A stretch of 64,000 nt of DNA, taken from the NCBI GenBank assembly GCA_016708845.1, contig JADJFB010000015.1:79919-143918 (forward strand), read 5' to 3'. Positions 55,719 through 63,970 of the stretch are shown here, piece by piece (the first letter of the stretch is position 1; each line of letters opens with the position of its first letter). This stretch comes from Bacteroidota bacterium (GTDB lineage: Bacteria > Bacteroidota > Bacteroidia > B-17B0 > Aurantibacillaceae). The notes under the pieces are model-generated. The model was not told where the DNA came from and did no database searches. It saw only the letters and a list, made by a program, of their open reading frames with translations. The translations under genes and the position numbers were made by a program.

Positions 55719-55945
55719 TGATTCGCATTATTCAACAACGTATTAAATGTATTGGTTGTAACGCTTGTGTTGAAGCAGCCGATTATCGTTGGCGTATTTC
55801 TACTAAAGATGGCAAATGCACTTTAGTAGGTGGTGTTGAAAAACGTGGTTTCTTCTCCGTTTTGGTGAACGATCATGAATTAGAAGATAATTTAAAAGCG
55901 GCTAAAAACTGTCCGGTTAATATTATTAAAGTTCATAACGTGTAA
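55718..55945 (+). CDS. Single-cluster ferredoxin-like protein
   Basis: 75 residues with 'CIGCNAC' (Cys11, 14, 17) and Cys65 in 'NCPVNIIKV', the ligand set for one [4Fe-4S] cluster, plus a lone Cys34. Translationally coupled to the U32 gene by the overlap TAATG, so it probably supplies electrons or iron-sulfur chemistry to that protein. Last gene of the metabolic block. Confidence 0.88.
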   Translation: MIRIIQQRIKCIGCNACVEAADYRWRISTKDGKCTLVGGVEKRGFFSVLVNDHELEDNLKAAKNCPVNIIKVHNV

Positions 55946-56016
55946 ATTTAAAATACGTGTTAGTGGGTATTGTTTTCTTTTTTTTAAGCATCTATTTTTG
56001 ACAAAAAAGATAGAGC

Positions 56017-56235
56017 ATGAAAAATTTAATACTTATTTTTTCTATATTTATGGCAAGCGCATTTGTTTCTTGTCAAAAAGATTACGTTTGCGTTTGTACA
56101 AATGCCAGCACTGGTCATGTAAGCTATGGTGATAATATTAAAACCAATGTGTTTACTAAAAAAGCAGCAGAGGAATCTTGTAAAGCAAACAACGACGTAT
56201 CAGGTGGCTCTTTAAAAGATTGCCATTTAGAATAA
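56017..56235 (+). CDS. Small Cys-rich lipoprotein, paralog 1
   Basis: 72 residues: lipoprotein signal with lipobox 'FVSC' then 'QKDYVCVCTN', a lysine/Thr segment and a C-terminal 'SCKANND...DCHLE'. Four Cys remain in the mature part after the acylated one. It is one of three tandem paralogs (56017, 56319, 56546) with the same Cys spacing. Function unknown; surface-anchored, disulfide-stabilised mini-domain is likely. Confidence 0.78.
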   Translation: MKNLILIFSIFMASAFVSCQKDYVCVCTNASTGHVSYGDNIKTNVFTKKAAEESCKANNDVSGGSLKDCHLE

Positions 56236-56318
56236 AAAATAGATGAAATAGTCTGTATGCATTCCTAATAATTAAACTGACTATACCATATGACAATAAA
56301 AAACAATAAATTTGCCAT

Positions 56319-56537
56319 ATGAAAAAAATAATAGTTCTGTTTATTGTGGTTGTAATGGGTGTATTTATTTCTTGCCAAAAAGATTATGTATGTTATTGCA
56401 CCAAGCCTAATACAAATGTTTCGAGTTATAGAGAAACCTATAAAGGAACTGTATTTGCTAAAAAAGCAGCAAACAAATCATGTAAAGACAATATGAACAT
56501 TGAACTAGATTCTTTAACTAATTGCTATATCGAATAA
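56319..56537 (+). CDS. Small Cys-rich lipoprotein, paralog 2
   Basis: 72 residues with the same plan as paralog 1: 'FISC' lipobox, 'QKDYVCYCTKPN', 'FAKKAANKSCKDN', final 'NCYIE'. About half of the residues differ from paralog 1, mostly away from the cysteines. Its stop is 8 nt before the start of paralog 3. Confidence 0.77.
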   Translation: MKKIIVLFIVVVMGVFISCQKDYVCYCTKPNTNVSSYRETYKGTVFAKKAANKSCKDNMNIELDSLTNCYIE

Positions 56538-56545
56538 CATGAAGC

Positions 56546-56752
56546 ATGAATAAAATAGTTGTACTGATAGTAATGGTTACTGCTTTTTTATTCGTTTCCT
56601 GCGAAAAAGAATATAGGTGCGTTTGCAAAGATTTGCATTCAGGACAAATTACCGAAGGCGATAAAGTAAAAACTACCAAGCTTGGTAAAAAAGGTTTCGA
56701 GCAATCCTGTAAATCAAACTCAACCGAACATAAGGAATGTGTTGTAGAGTAA
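56546..56752 (+). CDS. Small Cys-rich lipoprotein, paralog 3
   Basis: 68 residues: lipobox 'FVSC', then 'EKEYRCVCKDLHSG', 'KKGFEQSCKSN', final 'ECVVE'. The last 84 bp of this gene are repeated at 57957-58040 on the other side of the Fic gene, with three differences, so its 3' end was duplicated. It is convergent with fic, with 11 nt between stops. Confidence 0.78.
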   Translation: MNKIVVLIVMVTAFLFVSCEKEYRCVCKDLHSGQITEGDKVKTTKLGKKGFEQSCKSNSTEHKECVVE

Positions 56753-56763
56753 GGTAATATATT

Positions 56764-57810
56764 TTACTTTATCGTATAATTTGTTCCAGGACCAACACCA
56801 TGTTTTTCAATTAAATCTTTTTCCACTAAATCAGTCAGTATTCTTTTTACTGTAGGATTAGGAATGTTGAGCTTAGTAGCAATGTCGCCTGACTTACTTC
56901 CCGGACGTGTTGCAATAAATGTAATAATCGCTTTTTCGCGAGGCGATAACTGCGTATCCATTCCACTTTCTGTCAACTTCTGCATCAACTGTATTTGAAT
57001 ATTTTTTAGAGCATCAAAAAAGAAATTACTCCAATCGCTTACGTTTTCATTGGGACGTTGCTGTTGGCAAGTTCTCAATACTCTATAATATTCATTTTTT
57101 CTATTTTCTACTTCGTGCTCAAAGCTCACATATTGAATCCAGCTATATCCGTTTTTTAATAATAACAACGATGAAATTAAACGACTTAATCGCCCGTTTC
57201 CATCCTGAAAAGGATGAATACTTAAAAACTCATACGTAAATAATGCACATTTTACTAAGGCAGGCGTTGTGTTATCAGCTACATACCAAGCCACCAAATT
57301 TCTCATCGCATCTTCGGTAGGAAATCCTGCTTCGGTTGTTTGAAATATAATTTGCTTTGTGCCATCTGGTAAATTAGCTTCAACCGCATTGCTATGTTGC
57401 TTGTAATTTCCTTTATGCCATTGGTCTTTTTGGCTATGCTTCATTAAGATGTTATGCAAGTTTTTAATATTGTTTTCAGTAATCTCAATATCTTTAAATG
57501 ATTCAGCAATAATATCCAGTGTTTCAAAGTAGCCTACAACCTCTTGTTCATCTCGGTTTTCGAGTTTAGTAATATCAATTTTTTTGAGTAAAGCATCCAC
57601 TTCCTCATCACTCATTTTCGAACCTTCTATTCTTGTTGAAGCTCCAACACTTCGGATGGTGGCGATAGATTTCAGTTGCTTTAAACTTTGCCCTTCTCTT
57701 CGTTCTACTGCCGACCATAACGCATCAAATCGATCAATTTGACTCAATGTATTCATGAGTGCCCAATCGATGTTGATAGTAAAATTATACACGCTTTGTT
57801 GCATGCACAA
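56764..57810 (-). CDS. Fic-family protein with N-terminal inhibitory motif and winged helix
   Basis: 348 residues. The Fic active motif 'HPFQDGNGRLSR' (199-210) is complete, with catalytic His199. The inhibitory motif 'STRIEG' (58-63) matches (S/T)xxxE(G/N), so the enzyme is self-inhibited in the N-terminal (class II) style. A C-terminal winged helix (~285-345, 'GSKSGDIATKLNIPNPTVKRILTDLVEKDLI') could bind DNA. Expected activity is AMP transfer to hydroxyl groups of a protein. Start may be 57810, or Met3 or Met19. An iterated TGATACGAT array lies immediately upstream. Flanking 84-bp direct repeats suggest insertion. Confidence 0.93.
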   Translation of the reverse strand: MCMQQSVYNFTINIDWALMNTLSQIDRFDALWSAVERREGQSLKQLKSIATIRSVGASTRIEGSKMSDEEVDALLKKIDITKLENRDEQEVVGYFETLDIIAESFKDIEITENNIKNLHNILMKHSQKDQWHKGNYKQHSNAVEANLPDGTKQIIFQTTEAGFPTEDAMRNLVAWYVADNTTPALVKCALFTYEFLSIHPFQDGNGRLSRLISSLLLLKNGYSWIQYVSFEHEVENRKNEYYRVLRTCQQQRPNENVSDWSNFFFDALKNIQIQLMQKLTESGMDTQLSPREKAIITFIATRPGSKSGDIATKLNIPNPTVKRILTDLVEKDLIEKHGVGPGTNYTIK

Positions 57811-57832
57811 ATATAGTAATTATTTAATAAAT

Positions 57833-57923
57833 GATACGATATGATACGAAAATATACGATAGTGATACGATAATTTACAAAATTGATACGATATGATTCG
57901 ATTTTATGCGATACTGATACGAT
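57833..57923. repeat. Iterated TGATACGAT motif upstream of fic
   Basis: About eight copies or near-copies of GATACGAT in 91 bp: 57833, 57843 (GATACGAA), 57853 (partial), 57864, 57884, 57895 (GATTCGAT), 57905 (degenerate) and 57916. Spacing is mostly 10-11 or 20 bp, close to helical turns. Position directly before the Fic start fits an operator array, possibly for the protein's own winged helix. Confidence 0.7.
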
Positions 57924-57956
57924 TATTCATGATTGAATTATCTATAAAATGCTTTC

Positions 57957-58040
57957 AAAAACTACCAAGCTTGGTAAAAAAGGCTTCGAGTAATCTTGTA
58001 AATCAAACTCAACCGAACATAAGGAATGTGTTGTAGAGTA
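57957..58040 (+). pseudogene. Duplicated 3' fragment of lipoprotein paralog 3
   Basis: 84 bp matching 56668-56752 with three C/T changes. One turns CAA into TAA, so the copy has an internal stop and also lacks a start and signal. It is a remnant left by the event that placed or duplicated DNA around the Fic gene. Confidence 0.85.
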
Positions 58041-58072
58041 GGATTAATGCTTAGTGTCTGTTAGCGGTAGTT

Positions 58073-58501
58073 TTATTTCCGTCTATGTATGTAGATATAG
58101 TCACCTTTTGGTTTGGTACATTTTGTCACTAAATACTTGTCGTCTAAAAATAGAATATTATATATTAAACCTTCAGGCGTTTTCTTTTTTGTACCAAGTC
58201 TTATTTCGCATTTTTCTTGAACAACAATAAAATGTCCTTTGTCGCGCTGCTTTATGATAGTGTCTATTGTAGACAAATACATTCCGTCCGCTTTGAAAGT
58301 CCATGAACCAAGAGTTTGTCGCAAAGATTCATTAGCGTGAACTAGGCTGTCAATGTTTATTGGTTGTCTTAATGCGAATGAGTTAATGTAAGTCCAGTCC
58401 CCAATAATTTTGTCCTTGGAACAGTTGGTTTGTCCAGTAAGACTGATTGAAAGGAGAACCAAAACAAACGTCAGATTTAAATATGTCAGTTGTGTCTTCA
58501 T
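58073..58501 (-). CDS. Secreted lipocalin-like small protein
   Basis: About 142 residues from the ATG at 58501. Upstream codons to 58570 translate a palindromic linker and are not real coding. It has a signal peptide 'MKTQLTYLNLTFVLVLLSISLTGQTNC' and a GxW-type strand 'IIGDWTYI', and ends 'DYIYIHRRK', which suggests a small beta-barrel of the lipocalin-like type. It is the only gene of the unit bounded by the inverted repeats GTTAGCGGTA (58060) and TACCGCTAAC (58507-58516). Function unknown. Confidence 0.72.
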   Translation of the reverse strand: MKTQLTYLNLTFVLVLLSISLTGQTNCSKDKIIGDWTYINSFALRQPINIDSLVHANESLRQTLGSWTFKADGMYLSTIDTIIKQRDKGHFIVVQEKCEIRLGTKKKTPEGLIYNILFLDDKYLVTKCTKPKGDYIYIHRRK

Positions 58502-58510
58502 AAAATTACC

Positions 58511-58700
58511 GCTAACGTTTTGGAGCTTTGCGTTCGGCGGGCTTTGAAATACTCTGTTCTCTATCCGCACAATATTAATTAGTTGCCTAAATACTGTACT
58601 CTTTTTTGCTTACATGAAAATACAACTTTCTGCGTAGCAGAGACAAAACTGTAAGCAAAAACTTTGATATCCGCCCGCTGACGCAAAAGGTGCTGTTATG
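58511..58700. repeat. Palindromic linker P1 (attC-like)
   Basis: Outer arms: GCTAACGTTTTGGAGCTTTGCG (left) against CGCAAAAGGTGCTGTTATG (right), continued by GGCGGGC/GCCCGC. Inner arms TTTTTGCTTAC (58603-58613) and GTAAGCAAAAA (58651-58661) are perfectly inverted, with TCTGCGTAGCAGA at the tip. The left arm has extra unpaired bases (TTGGA) relative to the right. The outer arms recur in P2 (63062-63225) and begin again at the window end. Size ~180 bp. Confidence 0.72.
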
Positions 58701-59103
58701 TTTAAGTGCGCCCTACTTAGTTTTTACACAGCTACGTGTCCGCCGAACTAGGCGGTTATGTGTCTTTGCGGTTAGTTGGTTACCGAATGTTTGTTTGAAA
58801 CACAGTTTTTAGTTTTTACTGCGCGATAGGGAAGGCAATTTGGAAAATTGCTTGTTCTAATTTCCACACAGGCGGGGAGGAAATTTTGAAAGCTTATTTG
58901 GCGCAAAAATAAATTACTTCCTTAAAAAAGAAGCGACCAAATGTGCTTGCAAAATGTGCGGCTAATTACACACAGTTCGGTACACTTAGTTCTATACACA
59001 CAGGTCAGCAGATTGCAACGCTAGCGGTCTTGCCGCCACACTGTTTATTTGCACTTGTCAACCTTGCTGTTTGTCATTTAAAATATTTATTTATATTTAA
59101 ACT
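58701..59103. other. Leader region without gene, hairpin-rich
   Basis: Start of the second cassette-like unit (GTTATGTTTAAGTGCGCCC at 58695). Contains CCGCC-GAACTA-GGCGG (~58740-58756) and other short inverted stretches, but no reading frame with coding character. Probably holds the promoter for the sensor gene; no convincing TAnnTTTG seen. Confidence 0.5.
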
Positions 59104-62100
59104 ATGAATAAAATCATCGCTCTACTTTTATTTGCCTTTTTATTGTCGTGCAATAACAATGAAAAAAAACAGCAGGTCTCATTTGCCCCAAAAGTAGCAG
59201 AAGCCAAAGGTTACATTGTACCTAAAGACAGAATGGCTGCACCAAAAGTTATTTTGGTCAATGAAAGCAAACTCAAAAAAAATGCCGGTTGGTAAACCTA
59301 AAGTTGTGCCTACCAATATAAACGTACACATTGCCGGAGAACCTAAAGTTGTATTAGTTGGTAAACCAAAAATTATTACACCTGGCACAGATACTTTTTC
59401 ACTGCCTAAAGTAGTAACCGCCATTGATAGCCCTTTTGTTGCCAAGCAACCCAAACCTATGCCTTCTTTACCATTGCGAGTGAAAGATGCAGCCACCTGT
59501 AACATTCAATATTTGGATGTGGATCAGGTATGAATTCCTCTTTCGTCTGGGCAATCTTAGAAGATAAAAGCGGAAACCATTGGATCGGTACTAATGTCGG
59601 AGGCGTATCAAAATATGACGGAAAATCCTTTACGCATTATACCGACAAGGAAGGCTTAAACAACAATACCGTCTTGTCAATGTTAGAAGATAAAAGCGGA
59701 AACCTTTGGTTCGGTACAGATGGCGGAGGCGTATCAAAATATGACGGGAAATCCTTTACGCATTATACCGAAGAGGAAGGCTTAAGCAACAATACAGTCT
59801 TGTCAATCTTAGAAGATAAAAGCGGAAATCTTTGGTTGGGAACTAGTGGCGGAGGCGTATCAAAATATGACGGAAAATCCTTTACGCATTATACCGACAG
59901 GGAAGGCTTGAGTAGTAATTTCGTCTTGTCAATGTTAGAAGATAAAAGCGGAAACCTTTGGTTCGGAACTAATGGCGGAGGCGTATCAAAATATGACGGG
60001 AAATCCTTTACGCATTATACCGAAGAGGAAGGCTTAAGCAACAATACCGTCTGGTCAATCTTAGAAGATAAAAACGGAAACTTGTGGTTCGGTACATATG
60101 GCGGAGGCGTATCAAAATATGACGGAAAATCCTTTACACATTATACCGACAAGGAAGGCTTAAACAACAATACTGTCTTCTCAATCTTAGAAGATAAAAG
60201 CGGAAACCTGTGGTTCGTTACAGATGGCGGAGGTGTATCAAAATATGATGGGAAATCCTTTACGCATTATTCCGACAAGGAAGGCCTGAGTAGTAATTAC
60301 GTCAGGTCAATTTTAGAAGATAAAAGCGGAAACCTTTGGTTCGGTACATATGATGGAGGCGTATCAAAATATGACGTGAAATCCTTTACGCATTATACCG
60401 ACAAGGAAGGCTTAAGCAACAATGCCGTCTTGTCAATGTTAGAAGATAAAAGCGGAAACCTTTGGTTCGGTACAGATGGCGGAGGCGTATCAAAATATGA
60501 CGAGAAATCCTTTACGCATTATACCGACAAGGAAGGCTTGAGTAGTAATTTCGTCTTGTCAATGTTAGAAGATAAAAGCGGAAACCTGTGGTTCGGAACT
60601 AATGGCGGAGGCGTATCAAAATATGACGGAAAATTCTTTACGCATTATACCGAAGAGGAAGGCTTAAGCAACAATACAGTCTGGTCAATGATAGAAGATA
60701 AAAGCGGAAATCTTTGGTTCGGTACTATTGGCGGAGGCGTATCAAAATATGACGGGAAATCCTTCACACATTATTCTGACAAGGAAGGCTTGAGTAGTAA
60801 TTACGTCTTGTCAATCTTAGAAGATAAAAGTGGAAACCTTTGGTTCGGAACAGACGGCGGAGGCGTATCAAAATATGACGGGAAATCCTTTACGCATTAT
60901 ACCAACAAGGAAGGCTTAAGCAATAATACTATTTTGTCAATATTAGAAGATAAAAGCGGAAACCTCTGGTTCGGAACTAATGGCAGAGGTGTATCAAAAT
61001 ATGATGGGAAATCCTTTACGCACTATATGGACAAGGAAGGCTTAAAGAACAATACAGTCTTGGCAATGGTAGAAGATAAAAGCGGAAACCTTTGGTTAAG
61101 CACAGAGTATGGGTTAAAATGTTTTGTGGATGGTGTGGGCGTAATATCTGCCACAAAATTTATTCTGAGCGAAGACGAGAGGCTACAAAACGGTCAAGAA
61201 AAAAGCAATACACAAATAGAGCTATTTCATAAAGAAGATGGGCTAAGAGCGGAAGACTTTTTTCATAATGCTGTTTTACTCGATAGCAAAAACCGTATTT
61301 GGTGGGGTAGCGGTAAAGCATTAAGCATGTTAAATTTGAATGAATTTAAGTTGAATAAAAAGGAGCCTGAAATACAATTGGAAAATATTTATTTGCAAAG
61401 AAAATTTTGTGGACTATAGAAATATAGAAGCAGAAATAAAAGACAGCCTCATTACAAATGAAAATGAAGAACTGAAAAAAGTTAAGTTTAGAGGTGTGGT
61501 AGATTTTTACAATTATCCGATTGATTTAGAATTGCCGTATTACTTAAATCACTTGACGTTTAATTTCAGCGCCATTGACTGGTATGCACCGCATAAAATT
61601 AAATATCAATACCAACTAGAAGGGCTTGATAAGGAATGGAACACTTTAACGGCAGATAACAAAGCCGACTATAGAAATATACCATTTGGTAGTTATACTT
61701 TTAAAGTAAAAGCCATAGGCTCAGCAAACAAGTGGAGCAAAATATTTGAGTATTATTTTGTTATTCAACCGCCAATTTGGAGAACGTGGTGGGCTTATAC
61801 TATGTATGGAATTTTGGCAATTACCTTAGTTATTGTTATTGTTTGGTGGAATGGAAAAAAATTACGTGCAAGAGCGAACGAGCTAATAGTAAAGGTAAAT
61901 GAAGCTACATATGAAATTAAAGAGCAAAAACATGTAATAGAAGAAAAGCATAAAGAAATAACGGATAGTATAAATTATGCGGAAAGAATTCAAAGAAGCT
62001 TTATAGCGACCAAAGAAATATTAGATGAAAATTTAAATGACTACTTTGTTTTATTTAAACCCAAGGATGTTGTAAGCGGAGATTTTTACTGGGCAAGTAA

Positions 62101-62704
62101 ATTGAATAACGGAAATTTTGCATTAGCAACTGCAGATAGCACCGGGCATGGAGTACCGGGAGCAATTATGAGTTTGTTGAATATTACTAGTTTAGAAAAA
62201 GCAATTGAAACTTTAAACAACCCTTCTGATATTTTAAATTCGACTCGCAAAACAATTATTGAAAGATTAAAAAATGATGGTAGTGAGCATGGTGGAAAAG
62301 ATGGAATGGATGCAAGTTTAACGGTCTATGATTTTAAGAATAAAAAATTAATACTTGCAGCGGCAAATAATCCTGTATGGATTATGAGAGGCGCAGAGAT
62401 AATAGACATTAAACCTGATAAAATGCCGATAGGTAAGGGAGAAAGAGATACTGTTCTATTTACCCAACAAGAAATTGATTTACAAAAAGGCGATGTAGTC
62501 TATACTTTAACTGATGGTTTCCCTGACCAATTTGGTGGAGAGAAAGGCAAGAAATTCATGAGCAAAAATTTACGTGAACTTTTAGCTGCTAATTCAAATT
62601 TGCCAATGGATGAGCAAAAACAATTACTTGAAAAAACTTTGGCAAATTGGGTTGGTAATTTGGAGCAGGTTGATGATGTGACTTTGATTGGAGTTAGAGT
62701 TTAA
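59104..62704 (+). pseudogene. Lipoprotein-start two-propeller sensor with Y_Y_Y domain and SpoIIE phosphatase (frameshifted)
   Basis: One ~1200-residue sensor split by three single-base indels. Order: lipoprotein-type start 'LLFAFLLSC' (59104), Pro/Lys-rich linker (VGKPKVVP type), ~14 'regulator propeller' blades of 42 residues ('LEDKSGNLWFGT.GGGVSKYDGKSFTHY'), a Y_Y_Y domain ('YQYQLEGLDKEWNTL'), one membrane helix (~61760-61850), a coiled coil, and a SpoIIE phosphatase with 'SGDFYWA', 'ADSTGHGVPGAIMSL', 'DGMDASLTV', 'TLTDGFPDQFGG' and 'VDDVTLIGV'. Breaks: an extra A in an A8 run (~59275-59282), a missing G at ~59527, and one indel near 61395-61400. Likely senses an external ligand and dephosphorylates a cytoplasmic partner. 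Confidence 0.85.
59546..61100 (+). repeat. Tandem 126-bp repeats encoding propeller blades
   Basis: Twelve full copies of a 126-bp unit and a degenerate thirteenth, mostly over 90% alike at the DNA level. They fall into alternating subtypes ('TDKEGLNNNT', 'TEEEGLSNNT', 'SDKEGLSSNY'), suggesting amplification of a multi-blade block. With the divergent last blade this makes 14, i.e. two seven-bladed propellers. Confidence 0.9.
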
Positions 62705-62759
62705 ACTTCTGCATAATGCAACTGTATAGTCATAAAACAAATAAAAACAACACTCCTGT

Positions 62760-62816
62760 GGCGCACTTTGTGGCACGTCAAGTGCACGTGCAAAAAATGT
62801 GCGAAGCACGCCATAT
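62760..62816. repeat. Strong hairpin between the sensor gene and linker P2
   Basis: TGGCGCACTTTGTGGCACGT pairs with ACGTGCAAAAAATGTGCGAAGCACGCCA: CGCAC/GTGCG, GCACGT/ACGTGC and TGGCG/CGCCA inverted. A second perfect hairpin CGGGTT-TTC-AACCCG lies at 62899-62913. No coding frame in 62705-63061; the stretch holds only these structures. Confidence 0.6.
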
Positions 62817-63057
62817 TTCTGTGCGGTTGGAATTTAGCTTATTTGGTTTGCCTGCATTTTTGCAAAACACAAATGTGCCAAATTAGGGATAGCCAAAACG
62901 GGTTTTCAACCCGCAAAGGGGAGGAAAGTAAAAACCGTTATAAGTTCCCTAAACTGTTTCTATGAAACCCTGTTCTTGTCGGCACGTACCTTTTTAGAAA
63001 CCGAAAAGCTTATTGTCTAATGTAAAATTGTCTTTGGAATTGTCACTGGGCGCATTG

Positions 63058-63230
63058 AACATAACGTTTTGGAGCTTTGCTTCGGCCGTTTTGGAACCGA
63101 TGTCTACCGAAATGTTTAAATAAAGATACAATGTTGCTATGCATTTGCAAAGAAAAAATTAAAAAATTGTCTACCGCTTTTGCAAATGCTTTGGTGTCTG
63201 CAAGGCTGGGGCAAAGGTGCTGTTAGTGGT
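63058..63230. repeat. Palindromic linker P2 (attC-like)
   Basis: Left arm ATAACGTTTTGGAGCTTTGC (63061-63080), right arm GGCAAAGGTGCTGTTAGTGG (63210-63229). The inner stem GCATTTGCAAA (63141-63151) / TTTGCAAATGC (63179-63189) is perfect over 11 bp and differs from that of P1. Outer arm sequences are the same as in P1. Confidence 0.75.
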
Positions 63231-63275
63231 TGTAGCTGCCATTTAGTTTTTCTTACCAGTGTCTGCATACAATAT

Positions 63276-63931
63276 TTACCACCAACCAGAGTATATACCA
63301 GCGTCATTTTCGTTATAACTAATATTCATTGAATCTAGTTTCGATTTGTTTCCAAGGTAATAATGGTAGTTATACCAATTGCCAGTCAGGCAACCTGATT
63401 GACTAAATATATAATCATTAAAGATTAACATAATGTCGTTCTTTTGACCATACAACTGTCTGCAATCAGCTAAACGCAGGTCTGCAATAGTTGAGTTGAA
63501 ATTTACTTTTGTTATCTTGTCTATAGCAGATGTCCATTATTTTTGCCTCTAAATAATATTTCCCAATTAGAATATTCTTTAACTGTGTCACCATAATTTT
63601 TTAAAAGAGTTTTATGACTCGAAATAGAATAACTAGAGTCTAGGGATTCTGCATTTACAATCAATGTTTTTAATATTATGTTATAATCATCTGATTTACT
63701 GTCAGAAATGCATATTTGGGAACTGTCTTTAGAGGTCAAAATGATACTATAGAATAAATTGTCATTTGGAAACTCTTTAAACTTCTTTATAGTTTCGATA
63801 TTTCTACTCAAATTGAGTTTTCCTTTAGTACAGACTATTAGATATTCAAACAAATTTGTCGCATAGCCAAAAACGCCAAATGCTACTATAAAAATTAGTA
63901 AACTTATTTTTATGATTTTTCTTTTTGTCAT
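63276..63931 (-). pseudogene. Membrane-anchored protein of unknown function (one frameshift)
   Basis: N-terminal piece (63521-63931, 136 residues): 'MTKRKIIKISLLIFIVAFGVFGY' signal anchor, then a hydrophilic domain ending 'WEILFRGKNNG'. The reading continues in another frame ('WTSAIDKITKVNFNSTIADLRLADCRQLY' type sequence) to a stop at 63276, giving ~218 residues. One indel in the A-run near 63535 joins them. It is the only gene of the third cassette-like unit, which is bounded by GTTAGTGGTTGTAGCTGCC and its inverted copy at 63971-63989. Confidence 0.65.
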
Positions 63932-63970
63932 TTTTTGTCTAGCGGTTACTTACTTTCGTTGAGTTGTCGC

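Noticed and set aside
57833..57923. CRISPR or plasmid iteron array
   Set aside because: Repeats are 8-9 bp with almost no spacer and no Cas or Rep gene nearby; an operator array fits better.
56764..58040. Fic gene as cargo of an insertion sequence or composite transposon
   Set aside because: No transposase, and the flanking repeat is a lipoprotein gene fragment without terminal inverted repeats; a homologous or duplication event is simpler.
58502..58570. N-terminal extension of the lipocalin-like gene
   Set aside because: It reads through the palindromic linker; the ATG at 58501 gives a proper signal peptide.
59546..61100. CRISPR-like array
   Set aside because: The 126-bp repeats are contiguous and coding, without spacers, and translate into propeller blades.
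62624..62965. Short reading frames after the sensor gene (both strands)
   Set aside because: Cys/Arg-rich frames created by hairpin repeats, not conserved in character.
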